From DAOMNN01 sp050486545 (lineage in GTDB: Bacteria; Pseudomonadota; Gammaproteobacteria; Burkholderiales; Rhodocyclaceae): DNA of 18,623 bases. The position numbers and the translations under genes are program-made. The notes under the pieces are model-generated. The model worked only from the letters and a program-made list of their open reading frames with translations, was not told where the DNA came from and searched no databases. How positions within the stretch are numbered: position 1 is the stretch's first letter; every line of letters begins with the position of its first letter. The stretch covers positions 1 to 18,623 of the forward strand of contig JBJHDM010000060.1 in the NCBI GenBank assembly GCA_050486545.1, given 5' to 3'. Below are positions 7,842 to 16,862 of the stretch, one piece after another.

Positions 7842-8189
7842 TCAGCGGGGCGAGTCGAAGGGTTCGATGCTTGTGATCGTGATGCGCCGTCCGCGATCGC
7901 GGGCGAACGTGTAACGGCCGACGACGGTGACCTCGCGTCCGAGGTGCGGGGCAATGAGTTCCTCAGGAACCAGACCGACCCGGTTGAGGTGGTCGTCTTC
8001 CAGCCAGTAGTGGCGGGGATCGTGGAAGCCGCGAACGGTCCCGCGCACGCGCAGCGTGCGCCCTTCGAAGGCCTGTTGGCGGGAGGCGATTTCCGCGAGG
8101 GCGACTTCCTCGACGGCGCCGCGGTCGTCGCCGCATGCGACCAGCGCAAAGGTGACGAGCAACAGGGTCAGGGTGCTGCGAACCCTCAT
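7842..8189 (-). CDS. Small predicted lipoprotein with an OB-fold-like domain
   Basis: Protein of 115 residues with a lipoprotein signal peptide: basic MRVR, hydrophobic STLTLLLVTFA, then lipobox LVAC with the modified cysteine at C19 and DD just after it. The mature part alternates short beta strands (RTLRVRGTVRGF, HYWLEDD, REVTVVGRYTF, RRITITSIEPF), which suggests a single OB-like barrel as in small periplasmic binding modules; this is an inference from pattern. It converges on the carbonic-anhydrase-like gene with 18 nt between stop codons and diverges from the exported amidohydrolase 87 nt away, with which it may share regulation. Aspartate at +2 after the cysteine would favour inner-membrane retention by the E. 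coli rule. Ligand and function unknown. Confidence 0.7.
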   Translation of the reverse strand: MRVRSTLTLLLVTFALVACGDDRGAVEEVALAEIASRQQAFEGRTLRVRGTVRGFHDPRHYWLEDDHLNRVGLVPEELIAPHLGREVTVVGRYTFARDRGRRITITSIEPFDSPR

Positions 8190-8218
8190 GGCGTCGTGGT
8201 GTCGGTGAGTGAATGGAA

Positions 8219-8234
8219 GTGCCTCATGAAGCAC
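8219..8234. promoter_or_regulatory. Imperfect 16-bp palindrome between lipoprotein and amidohydrolase genes
   Basis: GTGCCTCATGAAGCAC is palindromic at 14 of 16 positions around a TCATGA core. It is nearly central in the 87-bp divergent space, so one bound protein could control both genes. It also covers an alternative ATG (8226) for the amidohydrolase. Weak support. Confidence 0.25.
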
Positions 8235-8276
8235 CGCAAGCCCCCGTTCCGTCAACCCCTTCCGAGCGGACGAACC

Positions 8277-9191
8277 ATGCGCACGGCCTTCGAATCGTAT
8301 CCGACCCGGTTGGGCCGCATTGCGGTGATGGTCCTGCTGTGCCTGGTCATGGTCGGGAAGGCTTCGGCGACGGATTCGATGATCGATGCGCACGCGCACT
8401 ACACTCGCGCCGATGCAGAGGTGTTTTCGCCAGCGGACATCGTCGCAAAGCTCGACGCGGCGGGTGTGTCGCGGATCGTCGTCAGCGGCTCGCCGCCGGA
8501 TCTTGCACTGCGTCTGCACGCGCATGCACCGGATCGCGTGATCCCGTTCCTGGGGATCTACGATTCGCATCTCGGCAAGGCCTTGTGGATGCACGACGAG
8601 CGGGTTCCGGCTCGGGTCGAGTCCTTGCTCGGCGATGCGGACTGGGTCGGACTGGGCGAGTTGCACCTGTTCGCGTACGATGCGCGCAGCCCGGTGTTCG
8701 AACGGCTCGTGCGCATCGCGGAGGCGCAACGCCTCATCCTGATGCTGCACGGCGATGTCGAAATCATCGATCGTACCTTCGAGATCGCACCGCAAGCCTG
8801 CGTCCTGTGGGCGCACCTGGGCACCCGGCCGCTGCCCGACCTGCTCGCTGCCGTCCTCGAACGCCATTCTGGGCGAAACCTGTGGGTCGATACGTCCGTG
8901 CGCGATCCGTTGATCGCCCCCGACGGGGTGCTGAGCCCGGAATGGCTGGCGCTGTTCGAAGCCCATCCCGAACGCTTCGTCGTTGCGGTCGACCCCTTCA
9001 GCGTCAATCGCTGGCACCGCTACGGCGAGGTCGTGAGCACGATCCGGCAATGGACGGCCGGGCTCCCGGAGCCGGTACGGGCCGGGATGCGGGCGGCAAA
9101 CGCCGAACGCATGCTCGCCTGCGGGGGCGCGCGCGGCCCCCGCCTCGGGATCGAATCCGGCCATCGTGATCGACTATTGCAACAAGAGTAA
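8277..9191 (+). CDS. Exported amidohydrolase-superfamily (TIM-barrel metal-dependent hydrolase) protein
   Basis: Protein of 304 residues with an N-terminal signal peptide: basic region to R14, hydrophobic IAVMVLLCLVMV, then GKASA before TDSMIDAHAH. The mature protein opens with the metal-binding HxH (H39, H41). Further candidate ligands are E128 in GLGELH, H158 in LMLHGD, H180 in LWAHLG and D239 in AVDPF, an arrangement typical of TatD/amidohydrolase-type barrels. It was likely set up for periplasmic hydrolysis; the substrate cannot be named. Two starts are possible, 8226 (GGAAG upstream) and 8277. I prefer 8277 because it gives a normal signal-peptide n-region. It ends 206 nt before katG and diverges from a lipoprotein gene. 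Confidence 0.72.
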   Translation: MRTAFESYPTRLGRIAVMVLLCLVMVGKASATDSMIDAHAHYTRADAEVFSPADIVAKLDAAGVSRIVVSGSPPDLALRLHAHAPDRVIPFLGIYDSHLGKALWMHDERVPARVESLLGDADWVGLGELHLFAYDARSPVFERLVRIAEAQRLILMLHGDVEIIDRTFEIAPQACVLWAHLGTRPLPDLLAAVLERHSGRNLWVDTSVRDPLIAPDGVLSPEWLALFEAHPERFVVAVDPFSVNRWHRYGEVVSTIRQWTAGLPEPVRAGMRAANAERMLACGGARGPRLGIESGHRDRLLQQE

Positions 9192-9225
9192 GAATAAATC
9201 GCAAATCACAAAATGGATTGGTTTT

Positions 9226-9231
9226 TATAAT
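9226..9231 (+). promoter_or_regulatory. Candidate -10 element of katG
   Basis: A perfect TATAAT sits in a sharply AT-rich 45-bp patch just after the amidohydrolase stop. No good -35 box is found 16-18 nt upstream, which is typical of promoters that need an activator. In Proteobacteria katG is commonly activated by OxyR; no convincing OxyR tetrad could be read here. Transcription from it would give a leader of about 160 nt. Confidence 0.45.
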
Positions 9232-9250
9232 CTAGACTGTGTAGTACGCG

Positions 9251-9316
9251 GAAGGGTAAACCTTCGACAGTGTCCGGACTGCGAGGACCGGCTTTCTCGG
9301 AGCCTCGTGCAGTCCG
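9251..9316 (+). other. Two consecutive stem-loops in the katG leader
   Basis: The first is GAAGG-gtaaa-CCTTC (9251-9265). The second is larger: CGGACTGC (9275-9282) pairs perfectly with GCAGTCCG (9309-9316), GAGG (9283-9286) pairs with CCTC (9303-9306) across a 2-nt bulge, and CCG/CGG closes a 7-nt loop, about 15 pairs in all. No T-run follows, so it is not a terminator. A third small stem, CGAAT-ccgga-ATTCG, lies at 9318-9332. The structure suggests RNA-level control or stabilisation of katG mRNA; mechanism unknown. Confidence 0.5.
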
Positions 9317-9397
9317 CCGAATCCGGAATTCGTTTCGGGACGCGCCATCCTGGCCCCGGCGACGATTCCATTCATGCTCGAACGAAAGGAGAACGAT

Positions 9398-11605
<2,208 letters not shown>

Positions 11606-11637
11606 TTGCAGTCGGCGCGCTGCGCCGCACGAAGTGA

Positions 11638-11685
11638 AATCGGCCCGGAACGGGGATTCCCGTTTCGGGCCGATTGTCGTTTTCC
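11638..11685 (+). terminator. Intrinsic terminator of katG, 17-bp stem
   Basis: AATCGGCCCG (11638-11647) pairs perfectly with CGGGCCGATT (11666-11675), and the inner AACGGG/CCCGTT extends it through one G-T wobble to 17 pairs with a GATT tetraloop. A short TTTT follows at 11680-11683. It lies 33 nt after the katG stop and could also stop hsdM transcripts arriving from the other strand. Confidence 0.85.
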
Positions 11686-11767
11686 GTCCGGGAAGGCCCT
11701 TGGTGCAGGCACGCACGCAACCCGTCGGCCACCTTGGCAAGCGGGTCGGGAACGACCTTGGTGCTGT

Positions 11768-13288
11768 TCACGGGTTCTCCCGCGGTTCGAACTTCGGCAA
11801 GGCGGCAGCCACGTCACGGAAGGCGCTCAGCGCAGCTTCGAGGTGCTCGATGATCTCCTGCTGCAGCACGTCGGGCGTGGGCAGGTCGTCGAGGTTGTCG
11901 AGGCTGTCGTCCTTGAGCCAGAACACGTCCAGGCTCGCCTTGTCGCGGGCGATCAGTTCGTCGTAGGTGAAGTGGCGGAAGCGCTCGGTTTCCTGGCGTT
12001 GGTGGCGGTTCGCCGGGTTGTAGCAGGCGACGAAATCACGCAGGTCTTCGAGCTTGAGCTGGCGGGTCTTGAGCGTGAAGTGCTGGTTGGTGCGCAGGTC
12101 GTAGAACCAAACGCCCTGGGTGTGTACCCGGCCGTCCTTGGGTGCGGCGTCGAAGAACACCACGTTGGCCTTCACCCCTTGCGCGTAGAAGATGCCGGTG
12201 GGCAGGCGCAGGATGGTGTGCACGTCGCAGGTTTCCAGCAGCTTGCGGCGGATCTTCTCGCCGGCACCACCTTCGAACAACACGTTGTCGGGCAGCACCA
12301 CCGCGGCGCGACCGTCCATCTTGAGCATGCTGACGATGTGCTGGAGGAAGTTGAGCTGCTTGTTCGAGGTCGTGGTCCAGAAGTCCTGCCGCTCGTAGAT
12401 CAGCGCATCACGGTCCTCCTCGCCATCCTCGTTGGTGAAGGTCATGCTGCTCTTCTTGCCGAAGGGCGGATTGGCGAGCACGTAATCCACGTGCCGCTTC
12501 GGCTCGGCGATCAGCGCGTCCGAGCGCTCGACCGAGGGCTCGCCCTCCAGCTCGCCGATGTTGTGCAGGAAAAGGTTCATCAGGCACAGGCGGCGGGTGC
12601 CCGGCACGATCTCGTTGCCGTGAAAGGTCTCGTCGCGCAGAAAGGCCTTTTGCGGGCGGGTGAGGCGTGGCGGCTCGTGGCCCAGCCAGTCGCCGTATTT
12701 GCGGATCCACTCGCCGGTGCCGGTCAGCCATTCGTTGGCGGCGAGAAAAAAGCCACCGGTGCCGCAGGCCGGGTCGGCGATGGACTTCATCGGCTCGGGA
12801 CGCATGCAGGCCACCATGGCCTGGATCAGCGCGCGCGGCGTGAAATACTGCCCGGCGCCGCTCTTGGTGTCCTCGGCGTTCTTCTGCAGCAGGCCTTCGT
12901 AGAGGTCGCCCTTGGCGTCGGTATCCATACCGACCCAGTTCTCGGCGTCGATCATCTGCACCAGGCGCGCAAGCTTGGCCGGGTCCTGGATCTTGTTCTG
13001 CGCCTTGAAGAAGATCGCCCCCAGCATCCCGCCCTGCTCGCCCAGCTTGTGCAGCGTGGCAAGGTAGTGCGCCTCCAGCGGCTCGCCGGTCTTGCCGCGC
13101 AGCGCGGCCCAGTCATAGCCGCTGGGGATGCGGCTCTCACGCAGATAGGGCTCCTGCGCATACTCGTGGGCCATCTTCAGGAACAGCAAGTACGTGAGCT
13201 GCTCCAGGTAGTCGCCGTAACCCACCCCGTCGTCCTTGAGGGTGTGGCAGAAGTTCCAGACTTTCTGGATGAGGGAGGCGGTGTTCAT
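11768..13288 (-). CDS. hsdM: Type I restriction-modification DNA methyltransferase subunit
   Basis: N6-adenine methyltransferase subunit of 506 residues that works with HsdS to protect host DNA and with HsdR to restrict. It has an N-terminal HsdM helical domain (1-140, opening MNTASLIQKVWNFCHTLKDD), the GQYFTPR stretch (146-152), the SAM-binding motif DPACGTGGF (172-180) and the catalytic NPPFGKKSS (273-281), all intact. ATG 13288 is preferred to an in-frame ATG at 13327 because it gives the family-standard N-terminus, though its ribosome site is weak. Unlike most type I loci, hsdM is separated from hsdS by an accessory gene and a 396-bp repeat-rich gap, so it probably has its own promoter. 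Its stop overlaps a GTG that opens a short unrecognised frame. Confidence 0.95.
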   Translation of the reverse strand: MNTASLIQKVWNFCHTLKDDGVGYGDYLEQLTYLLFLKMAHEYAQEPYLRESRIPSGYDWAALRGKTGEPLEAHYLATLHKLGEQGGMLGAIFFKAQNKIQDPAKLARLVQMIDAENWVGMDTDAKGDLYEGLLQKNAEDTKSGAGQYFTPRALIQAMVACMRPEPMKSIADPACGTGGFFLAANEWLTGTGEWIRKYGDWLGHEPPRLTRPQKAFLRDETFHGNEIVPGTRRLCLMNLFLHNIGELEGEPSVERSDALIAEPKRHVDYVLANPPFGKKSSMTFTNEDGEEDRDALIYERQDFWTTTSNKQLNFLQHIVSMLKMDGRAAVVLPDNVLFEGGAGEKIRRKLLETCDVHTILRLPTGIFYAQGVKANVVFFDAAPKDGRVHTQGVWFYDLRTNQHFTLKTRQLKLEDLRDFVACYNPANRHQRQETERFRHFTYDELIARDKASLDVFWLKDDSLDNLDDLPTPDVLQQEIIEHLEAALSAFRDVAAALPKFEPRENP

Positions 13289-13684
13289 GTACTTGGCTTC
13301 AATGTGGTGATGCGAGATAACAAGCATTCCCGCAAGTAACTGTTGTGTAGGAAAAAACTCGAATAATCTGTTTTGTTATCTGTAGGGGCAAATAACAAAC
13401 CGGTTCGATCATGCGCCGTGTCGGGTACTGATATAGGCCTGCCGTGGAGGACCTCAAGCTCCTGTGTTTTCGTGGTGAGCCCCTGTGTTTTGAGGCATGA
13501 GCTCCTGTGTTTAGCTCCCGTGATAAACCTTGGTCCAGATAACAACAGGTTCAGCAAGATGCTGATAAATATAGAAATACCGTGTACGAAGGTTTTGTTA
13601 TCCAGGTAGATAGAAAACAACTGACAAGAGGTTGACCTACCGAGACCTGGCCGTGGAAAACAAAGCGATTCTATGTCCTTGTTT
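13289..13684. other. 396-bp AT-rich, repeat-filled gap between hsdM and the AlbA_2 protein gene
   Basis: Base composition is plainly lower in GC than both neighbours. No convincing protein gene is present. Two repeat families and an inverted repeat (listed separately) fill most of it. A 14-residue frame, MPQNTGAHHENTGA (minus, 13498 down to 13454), lies across the AGCTCCTGTGTTTT repeats with AGGAG 3 nt before its ATG. It could be a leader peptide but may simply reflect the 21-nt repeat. Confidence 0.6.
13457..13527. repeat. Direct repeats of AGCTCCTGTGTTTT at 21-22 bp spacing
   Basis: AGCTCCTGTGTTTT (13457), AGCCCCTGTGTTTT (13478) and AGCTCCTGTGTTT (13500), followed by a decayed AGCTCCCGTGATAAA (13513). 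The two steps of 21 and 22 bp equal about two helical turns, so proteins bound to the copies would line up on one face of the DNA. They lie between the two 66-bp units of the TTGTTATCT family. Confidence 0.7.
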
Positions 13685-13686
13685 TC
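13656..13686. repeat. Inverted repeat at the end of the AlbA_2 protein gene
   Basis: GAAAACAA (13656-13663) and TTGTTTTC (13679-13686) are exact reverse complements 15 nt apart. They begin at the stop codon of the upstream minus-strand gene. The structure could be a transcription-attenuating or mRNA-stabilising hairpin but has no clear U-run. A further GAAAACAA lies at 13613. Confidence 0.4.
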
Positions 13687-15187
13687 AAAGGCAACTCTTT
13701 TTATTTTCCAGGTCGTCAGATAACAATCCAGCCCCCGACCCCTCTCCATCCTGCAAGGGCTTGTGATAGACCATGTTGCGTTTGGCCTTGGTGGGGTCAG
13801 GAACCAGCACTCCTTGCTGGACCCAGCGTTTGAGTAGCTTCGACGCCCGCAGAGTGTCCAGATTGGCGATCTGGCAGAGATCTGCGTTGGCGATTGCCCC
13901 GTTCCGGTCGATCCAGTCGCTGACCTGCTCCCAGACTGGGGGTCGCTCTTCGTTGATCAGCAGGACGGAGATAGCCTCTTGGGCCAGTTCGGTCTGCTCC
14001 CTGTAGATCGGCGGAAACAAATTGCTCGCTTTCATCACGCTGAACATCATGCGTACGCCTTCACCAGCGTCTACGTTGGGTGGTTCGGGAAACTCACGAA
14101 GGTTGCTTGCGAGCAAGGGATTACGAGCAAACGAGCCGACGCGTTGAATGTTCATCGCGTTGATCCTGCCGGGGAAGAGGCCGGGACTCAGTACCTCGAT
14201 GCGGGTATCGAAGATGCGGATCTGGATATCACGATTCAGTCGATAGTCGCGGTGGATGATTGCGTTGGTGATGGCTTCCTTGAGCACTCGTTCCGGATAC
14301 TTGTGCACCGTACGGAAACCGGAAGCTGCCAGCGTCAGACCTCCTGCCAGTTCCTCAAGCAGATAGGCGTGAGTGCGTGCGATCTGCTGGTACAAGGGTC
14401 CGGAGATCGTCTTTGGGGTCTTCTTGAGGTTGGGCACCTCGCCGGATTCGATCTTGTTCCCCCGGTAATGGAAAATTCGCACATCGGCGCGCGTACCGGT
14501 TCCCGCCAGCAAGGCGCCAGGCTGATCAGCAAACAGCAGCACGGCTGCGCGCAAGGGTCTGAGTTCGTTTCCGACCTTCTTCGCCAAGCCAATGCGATAC
14601 AGCTGATCGGGCAGATCACCACTCTTCAAACCGCGACCCTGCAGAAATAGGCGCCACGATTCGGTACTAAGCAACTCGAAATCCACTTCGACCGGTTCCG
14701 ACTCCGCGCTCCTCACGCCGCGGCGGTACGACAGTTCTGTAATCTCGGTGGCATTCATCTCGCGGTTGCTTGCCTGTCCGCGCGTCCAGGTGCCGCCATC
14801 GAGAATCGAATGCACTTTGTCGCTCTTTGGAATATTCAGTGCGACCAGGTGTCCTTGCGACCCATCACGCTGCATGCACGGTATGCGTAGCGCCCGAATG
14901 TCGCTCACTGGAGGTTGCAGATGAGAGTTCAGCTTGCGCATCAGCTCATCCACCGCCTCCGGATTCTCGCTGATGCCATACAGGCGCGCTTTGCCTTTCT
15001 CTTTGGCGGCATCCTCGACCCCGAGAAACAGCCATCCGCCTTCAGTGTTGGCAAACGCGCAGACGGTTTCAAGCGCCTTGCCAACCATCTTCCCGGAAAC
15101 TCGCTTGAACTCCCGTTGCTGGTTCTCCGTTCCAGTGGTCGCCCAGTCAAGGAAAACGCTGGCTTCTTGTGGCGTCAGTTCACGCAT
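13685..15187 (-). CDS. AlbA_2 (Schlafen-like) DNA-binding and GHKL-type ATPase protein, restriction-linked
   Basis: Protein of 500 residues. The N-terminal third is an AlbA_2/Schlafen-type domain (about 15-155): EFK (26-28), ETVCAFANTEGGWLFLGVED (40-59) and WTRGQASNREM. The middle has a divergent GHKL ATPase (HATPase_c_4-like): EAITNAIIHRDYR (304-316, with the E and N of the N-box), SPGLFPG (334-340) and GEGVRMM (375-381). The end (about 420-465) looks like a winged helix (DLCQIANLDTLRASKLLKRWVQQGVLVPD). Such proteins are often annotated as ATP-binding transcriptional regulators or RecG-like. ATG 15187 overlaps the hsdS stop by 8 nt, so it is translationally coupled to hsdS and belongs to the restriction locus. 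It may regulate the locus, perhaps through the repeats at its 3' end, or act as a second-line defence effector; both are inference. Its composition looks less GC-rich than hsdR. Confidence 0.8.
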   Translation of the reverse strand: MRELTPQEASVFLDWATTGTENQQREFKRVSGKMVGKALETVCAFANTEGGWLFLGVEDAAKEKGKARLYGISENPEAVDELMRKLNSHLQPPVSDIRALRIPCMQRDGSQGHLVALNIPKSDKVHSILDGGTWTRGQASNREMNATEITELSYRRGVRSAESEPVEVDFELLSTESWRLFLQGRGLKSGDLPDQLYRIGLAKKVGNELRPLRAAVLLFADQPGALLAGTGTRADVRIFHYRGNKIESGEVPNLKKTPKTISGPLYQQIARTHAYLLEELAGGLTLAASGFRTVHKYPERVLKEAITNAIIHRDYRLNRDIQIRIFDTRIEVLSPGLFPGRINAMNIQRVGSFARNPLLASNLREFPEPPNVDAGEGVRMMFSVMKASNLFPPIYREQTELAQEAISVLLINEERPPVWEQVSDWIDRNGAIANADLCQIANLDTLRASKLLKRWVQQGVLVPDPTKAKRNMVYHKPLQDGEGSGAGLLSDDLENKKSCL

Positions 15188-16862
15188 GACTCACCTTTCT
15201 TAAGGGACGTTTCCTCGCGGAGGATGAAGCAGTGCGCTCCGCACGAATGCGTTCGAGCAGCACGCTGGCCGGCTCGTCGTTCGGGTCCTGCGGAACGAGC
15301 TGGCCGGAGAAGGCGGCTTTGAGGAGGTTTTGGCGTTGGGCGGCGGATTGGTTAAGCGCCTTATCGATTACTTCTTCCTGCGACTTACATGCTTCAAGTT
15401 GCGTTGCGAGCACTTCGCCGATCCTGGCCTGTTCCGCCAGCGTCGGTAGAGGCACGGTGATGGAGCGGATGATCTGCAGGTTCAGGTTGGGTTGTACGCC
15501 GCCTGAGGCCTGTTCCCGCATCCTTTCGTAACTGTGCCAGAGGAAGGTCTTGATGAAGGACTTGCAGTCGCAGGCGGCGGGTTCAAGAGCGACCGCAGCA
15601 ATCGCCTGATTGATGGTAGCCGAGATACCAAGCTCAGAGCATTTTCCGCGCGTCTTTCCTTCGCCGTACATGGCGATCAACAGCGAGCCTGCGGGGTAGA
15701 GGGTGAGCCGACACTCTTGTAGAGCGAGTTCCGTCACATGGCTGGATGCTTCGGTGACCAACTCGGCATTCAACGCGCCGCTGGTAACCCACGGAATTGT
15801 CCCGTCCTGAAAGTAGAGCTTGTTCGATTTGAGCGGTGTTACGCCAGTCCCGACATCCGCAAGTTGATCGACGGTCGCCCACACCCACCCCTCCGGCAGT
15901 TCCGGCAGATCGCGCGTATCGGGCGCGACTGGTTCCGGATACTTGCTCTGCCAGCCCTTGGGCGGGGTCTTGCCCTGGGACTGGAAGCGGGCGAGTTGGC
16001 GGGCTTCCCAGCGGGCGCGGCGTTCGGCAAGGATTCGGGCGAGCAGTTCGGCGCCGGTCTCCAACCCGTCCGCGCTATCCTCTAGCACGGCGCAGCCCCC
16101 GGTCGGCGGGGTTTCGTGCCGACGCCTCTGCCCCGCAGCGAAGGAGGCATGAAATTCCGCCGGCCGGGGGCGGTTCTCGGCTTCAGCCGGTTGCGCCGGG
16201 CGGTCCGTCTCGAGCGCAGCACGGCGCGCGCGCCAGTCGGCGGTGAGGGCGCCTTCGACCGCGGCCTTGAGCAGCGACTGGCGGTACTGCGCGAGCTTGG
16301 CCTGCGCCGCCTTGAGCTCGGCCACACCGGCATCGAGGTCGGAGAGCAGTTCTTCGAGCTTGGCGACGATGCGGGTTTGTTCGGCTAGCGGTGGAATCCT
16401 CACCTCGAGCTTCAAGAGGTGTTGCTGGTTCAGGTTGGCCATGGTCGACCCGACAGAGGCCGACAAGAGGTACTGGACAACCTGATCACTCGCCAAAAAG
16501 AGCTGCAGGAAACGTGGGTCGAGAAAATGGGGGTTGGGGCGGACGATCAGCGAACCAGTCCCGCAAAGCCAACCTTCTTCTCGCGGTCCGATTACTGCGC
16601 ACCGACCCATCTCGCCGCGTCGCCCCAGAACCAGGTCTCCTTCGGTAAGCCGAAACTCTTTCAGACGTTGCGCCGTTTCTTCCGATACGGTCATGCTGGA
16701 GGTTGGCGTGATTCGACTATCGGAGATGTGCATCGGGTTGACGAGGGGTACACCGTTCGCGACGTAGTCCGATTTGTGAAGCGAGCTGCCGAAGGGGCCG
16801 GTTCTTAACGAAACCAGTTCGCCCAAGCCAGTGGTCAACCAGCCTTTCGGTTCAACACTCAC
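15180..16862 (-). CDS. hsdS: Type I restriction-modification specificity subunit
   Basis: Target-recognition subunit of 560 residues, on the large side for the family. Half 1 is TRD1 (about 1-155), then the conserved spacer PPLAEQTRIVAKLEELLSDL (157-176) with a coiled coil to about 205. Half 2 starts at LPEGWVWATVDQLADVGTG (322-340) and ends with a second spacer, LAEQARIGEVLATQLEAC, and QRQNLLKAAFSGQLVPQDP. The asymmetric bipartite DNA target cannot be predicted from sequence alone. The GTG start overlaps the hsdR stop by 4 nt (GTGA), and the stop overlaps the next gene by 8 nt. Between the halves, residues 231-257 are encoded by a palindromic insert and the surrounding linker is unusually long and low in complexity. 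The frame remains open, so the protein is probably made. Confidence 0.95.
   Translation of the reverse strand: MSVEPKGWLTTGLGELVSLRTGPFGSSLHKSDYVANGVPLVNPMHISDSRITPTSSMTVSEETAQRLKEFRLTEGDLVLGRRGEMGRCAVIGPREEGWLCGTGSLIVRPNPHFLDPRFLQLFLASDQVVQYLLSASVGSTMANLNQQHLLKLEVRIPPLAEQTRIVAKLEELLSDLDAGVAELKAAQAKLAQYRQSLLKAAVEGALTADWRARRAALETDRPAQPAEAENRPRPAEFHASFAAGQRRRHETPPTGGCAVLEDSADGLETGAELLARILAERRARWEARQLARFQSQGKTPPKGWQSKYPEPVAPDTRDLPELPEGWVWATVDQLADVGTGVTPLKSNKLYFQDGTIPWVTSGALNAELVTEASSHVTELALQECRLTLYPAGSLLIAMYGEGKTRGKCSELGISATINQAIAAVALEPAACDCKSFIKTFLWHSYERMREQASGGVQPNLNLQIIRSITVPLPTLAEQARIGEVLATQLEACKSQEEVIDKALNQSAAQRQNLLKAAFSGQLVPQDPNDEPASVLLERIRAERTASSSARKRPLRKVSHA
16095..16171. repeat. 77-bp palindromic element embedded in frame in hsdS
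   Basis: Two 26-bp arms (16095-16120 and 16146-16171) are inverted copies matching at 22 of 26 positions, both starting GCCCCCGG read inward. The 25-bp centre contains its own CTGC-ccc-GCAG hairpin. The element is translated as about 27 residues (RPRPAEFHASFAAGQRRRHE, then TPPTGGC) in the linker between the two HsdS halves. Its size, arm divergence and position in a tolerant linker suggest insertion of a dispersed palindromic repeat rather than evolved HsdS sequence. Confidence 0.65.

Larger units (their letters stand above)
13315..13726. repeat. Six-copy TTGTTATCT / AGATAACAA motif cluster
   Basis: The 9-mer or a one-base variant occurs at 13315 (minus sense), 13373 (plus), 13390 (minus, TTGTTATTT), 13537 (minus), 13595 (plus, TTGTTATCC) and 13718 (minus). 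The last copy is inside the 3' end of the AlbA_2 gene; the first is about 27 nt before the hsdM start. Copies 1-2 and 4-5 face each other and each pair spans exactly 66 bp ending in GTTTTGTTATC, with GCAAG at the same internal offset of 17. Chance expectation for such a motif in about 410 bp is far below one copy. Confidence 0.75.

Noticed and set aside
11606..13339. 577-codon open frame on the plus strand opposite hsdM
   Set aside because: hsdM motifs on the minus strand are intact. The plus frame begins in the katG terminator region and has only low-complexity shadow sequence.
13457..13527. CRISPR array
   Set aside because: Only three good copies of a 13-14-mer occur, with 7-8 bp between them. 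Repeat and spacer lengths are far too short and no cas gene is present.
13315..13602. Integron attC sites or transposon ends as an explanation of the AGATAACAA...TTGTTATC units
   Set aside because: The ends do not match the RYYYAAC/GTTRRRY attC core, and no integrase, transposase or target-site duplication is visible.
13373..13603. DnaA boxes / replication origin in the hsdM upstream gap
   Set aside because: Some copies contain TTATCC or TTATCT, but none matches TTATNCACA, and there is no dnaA, dnaN or parAB gene or AT-rich unwinding block.
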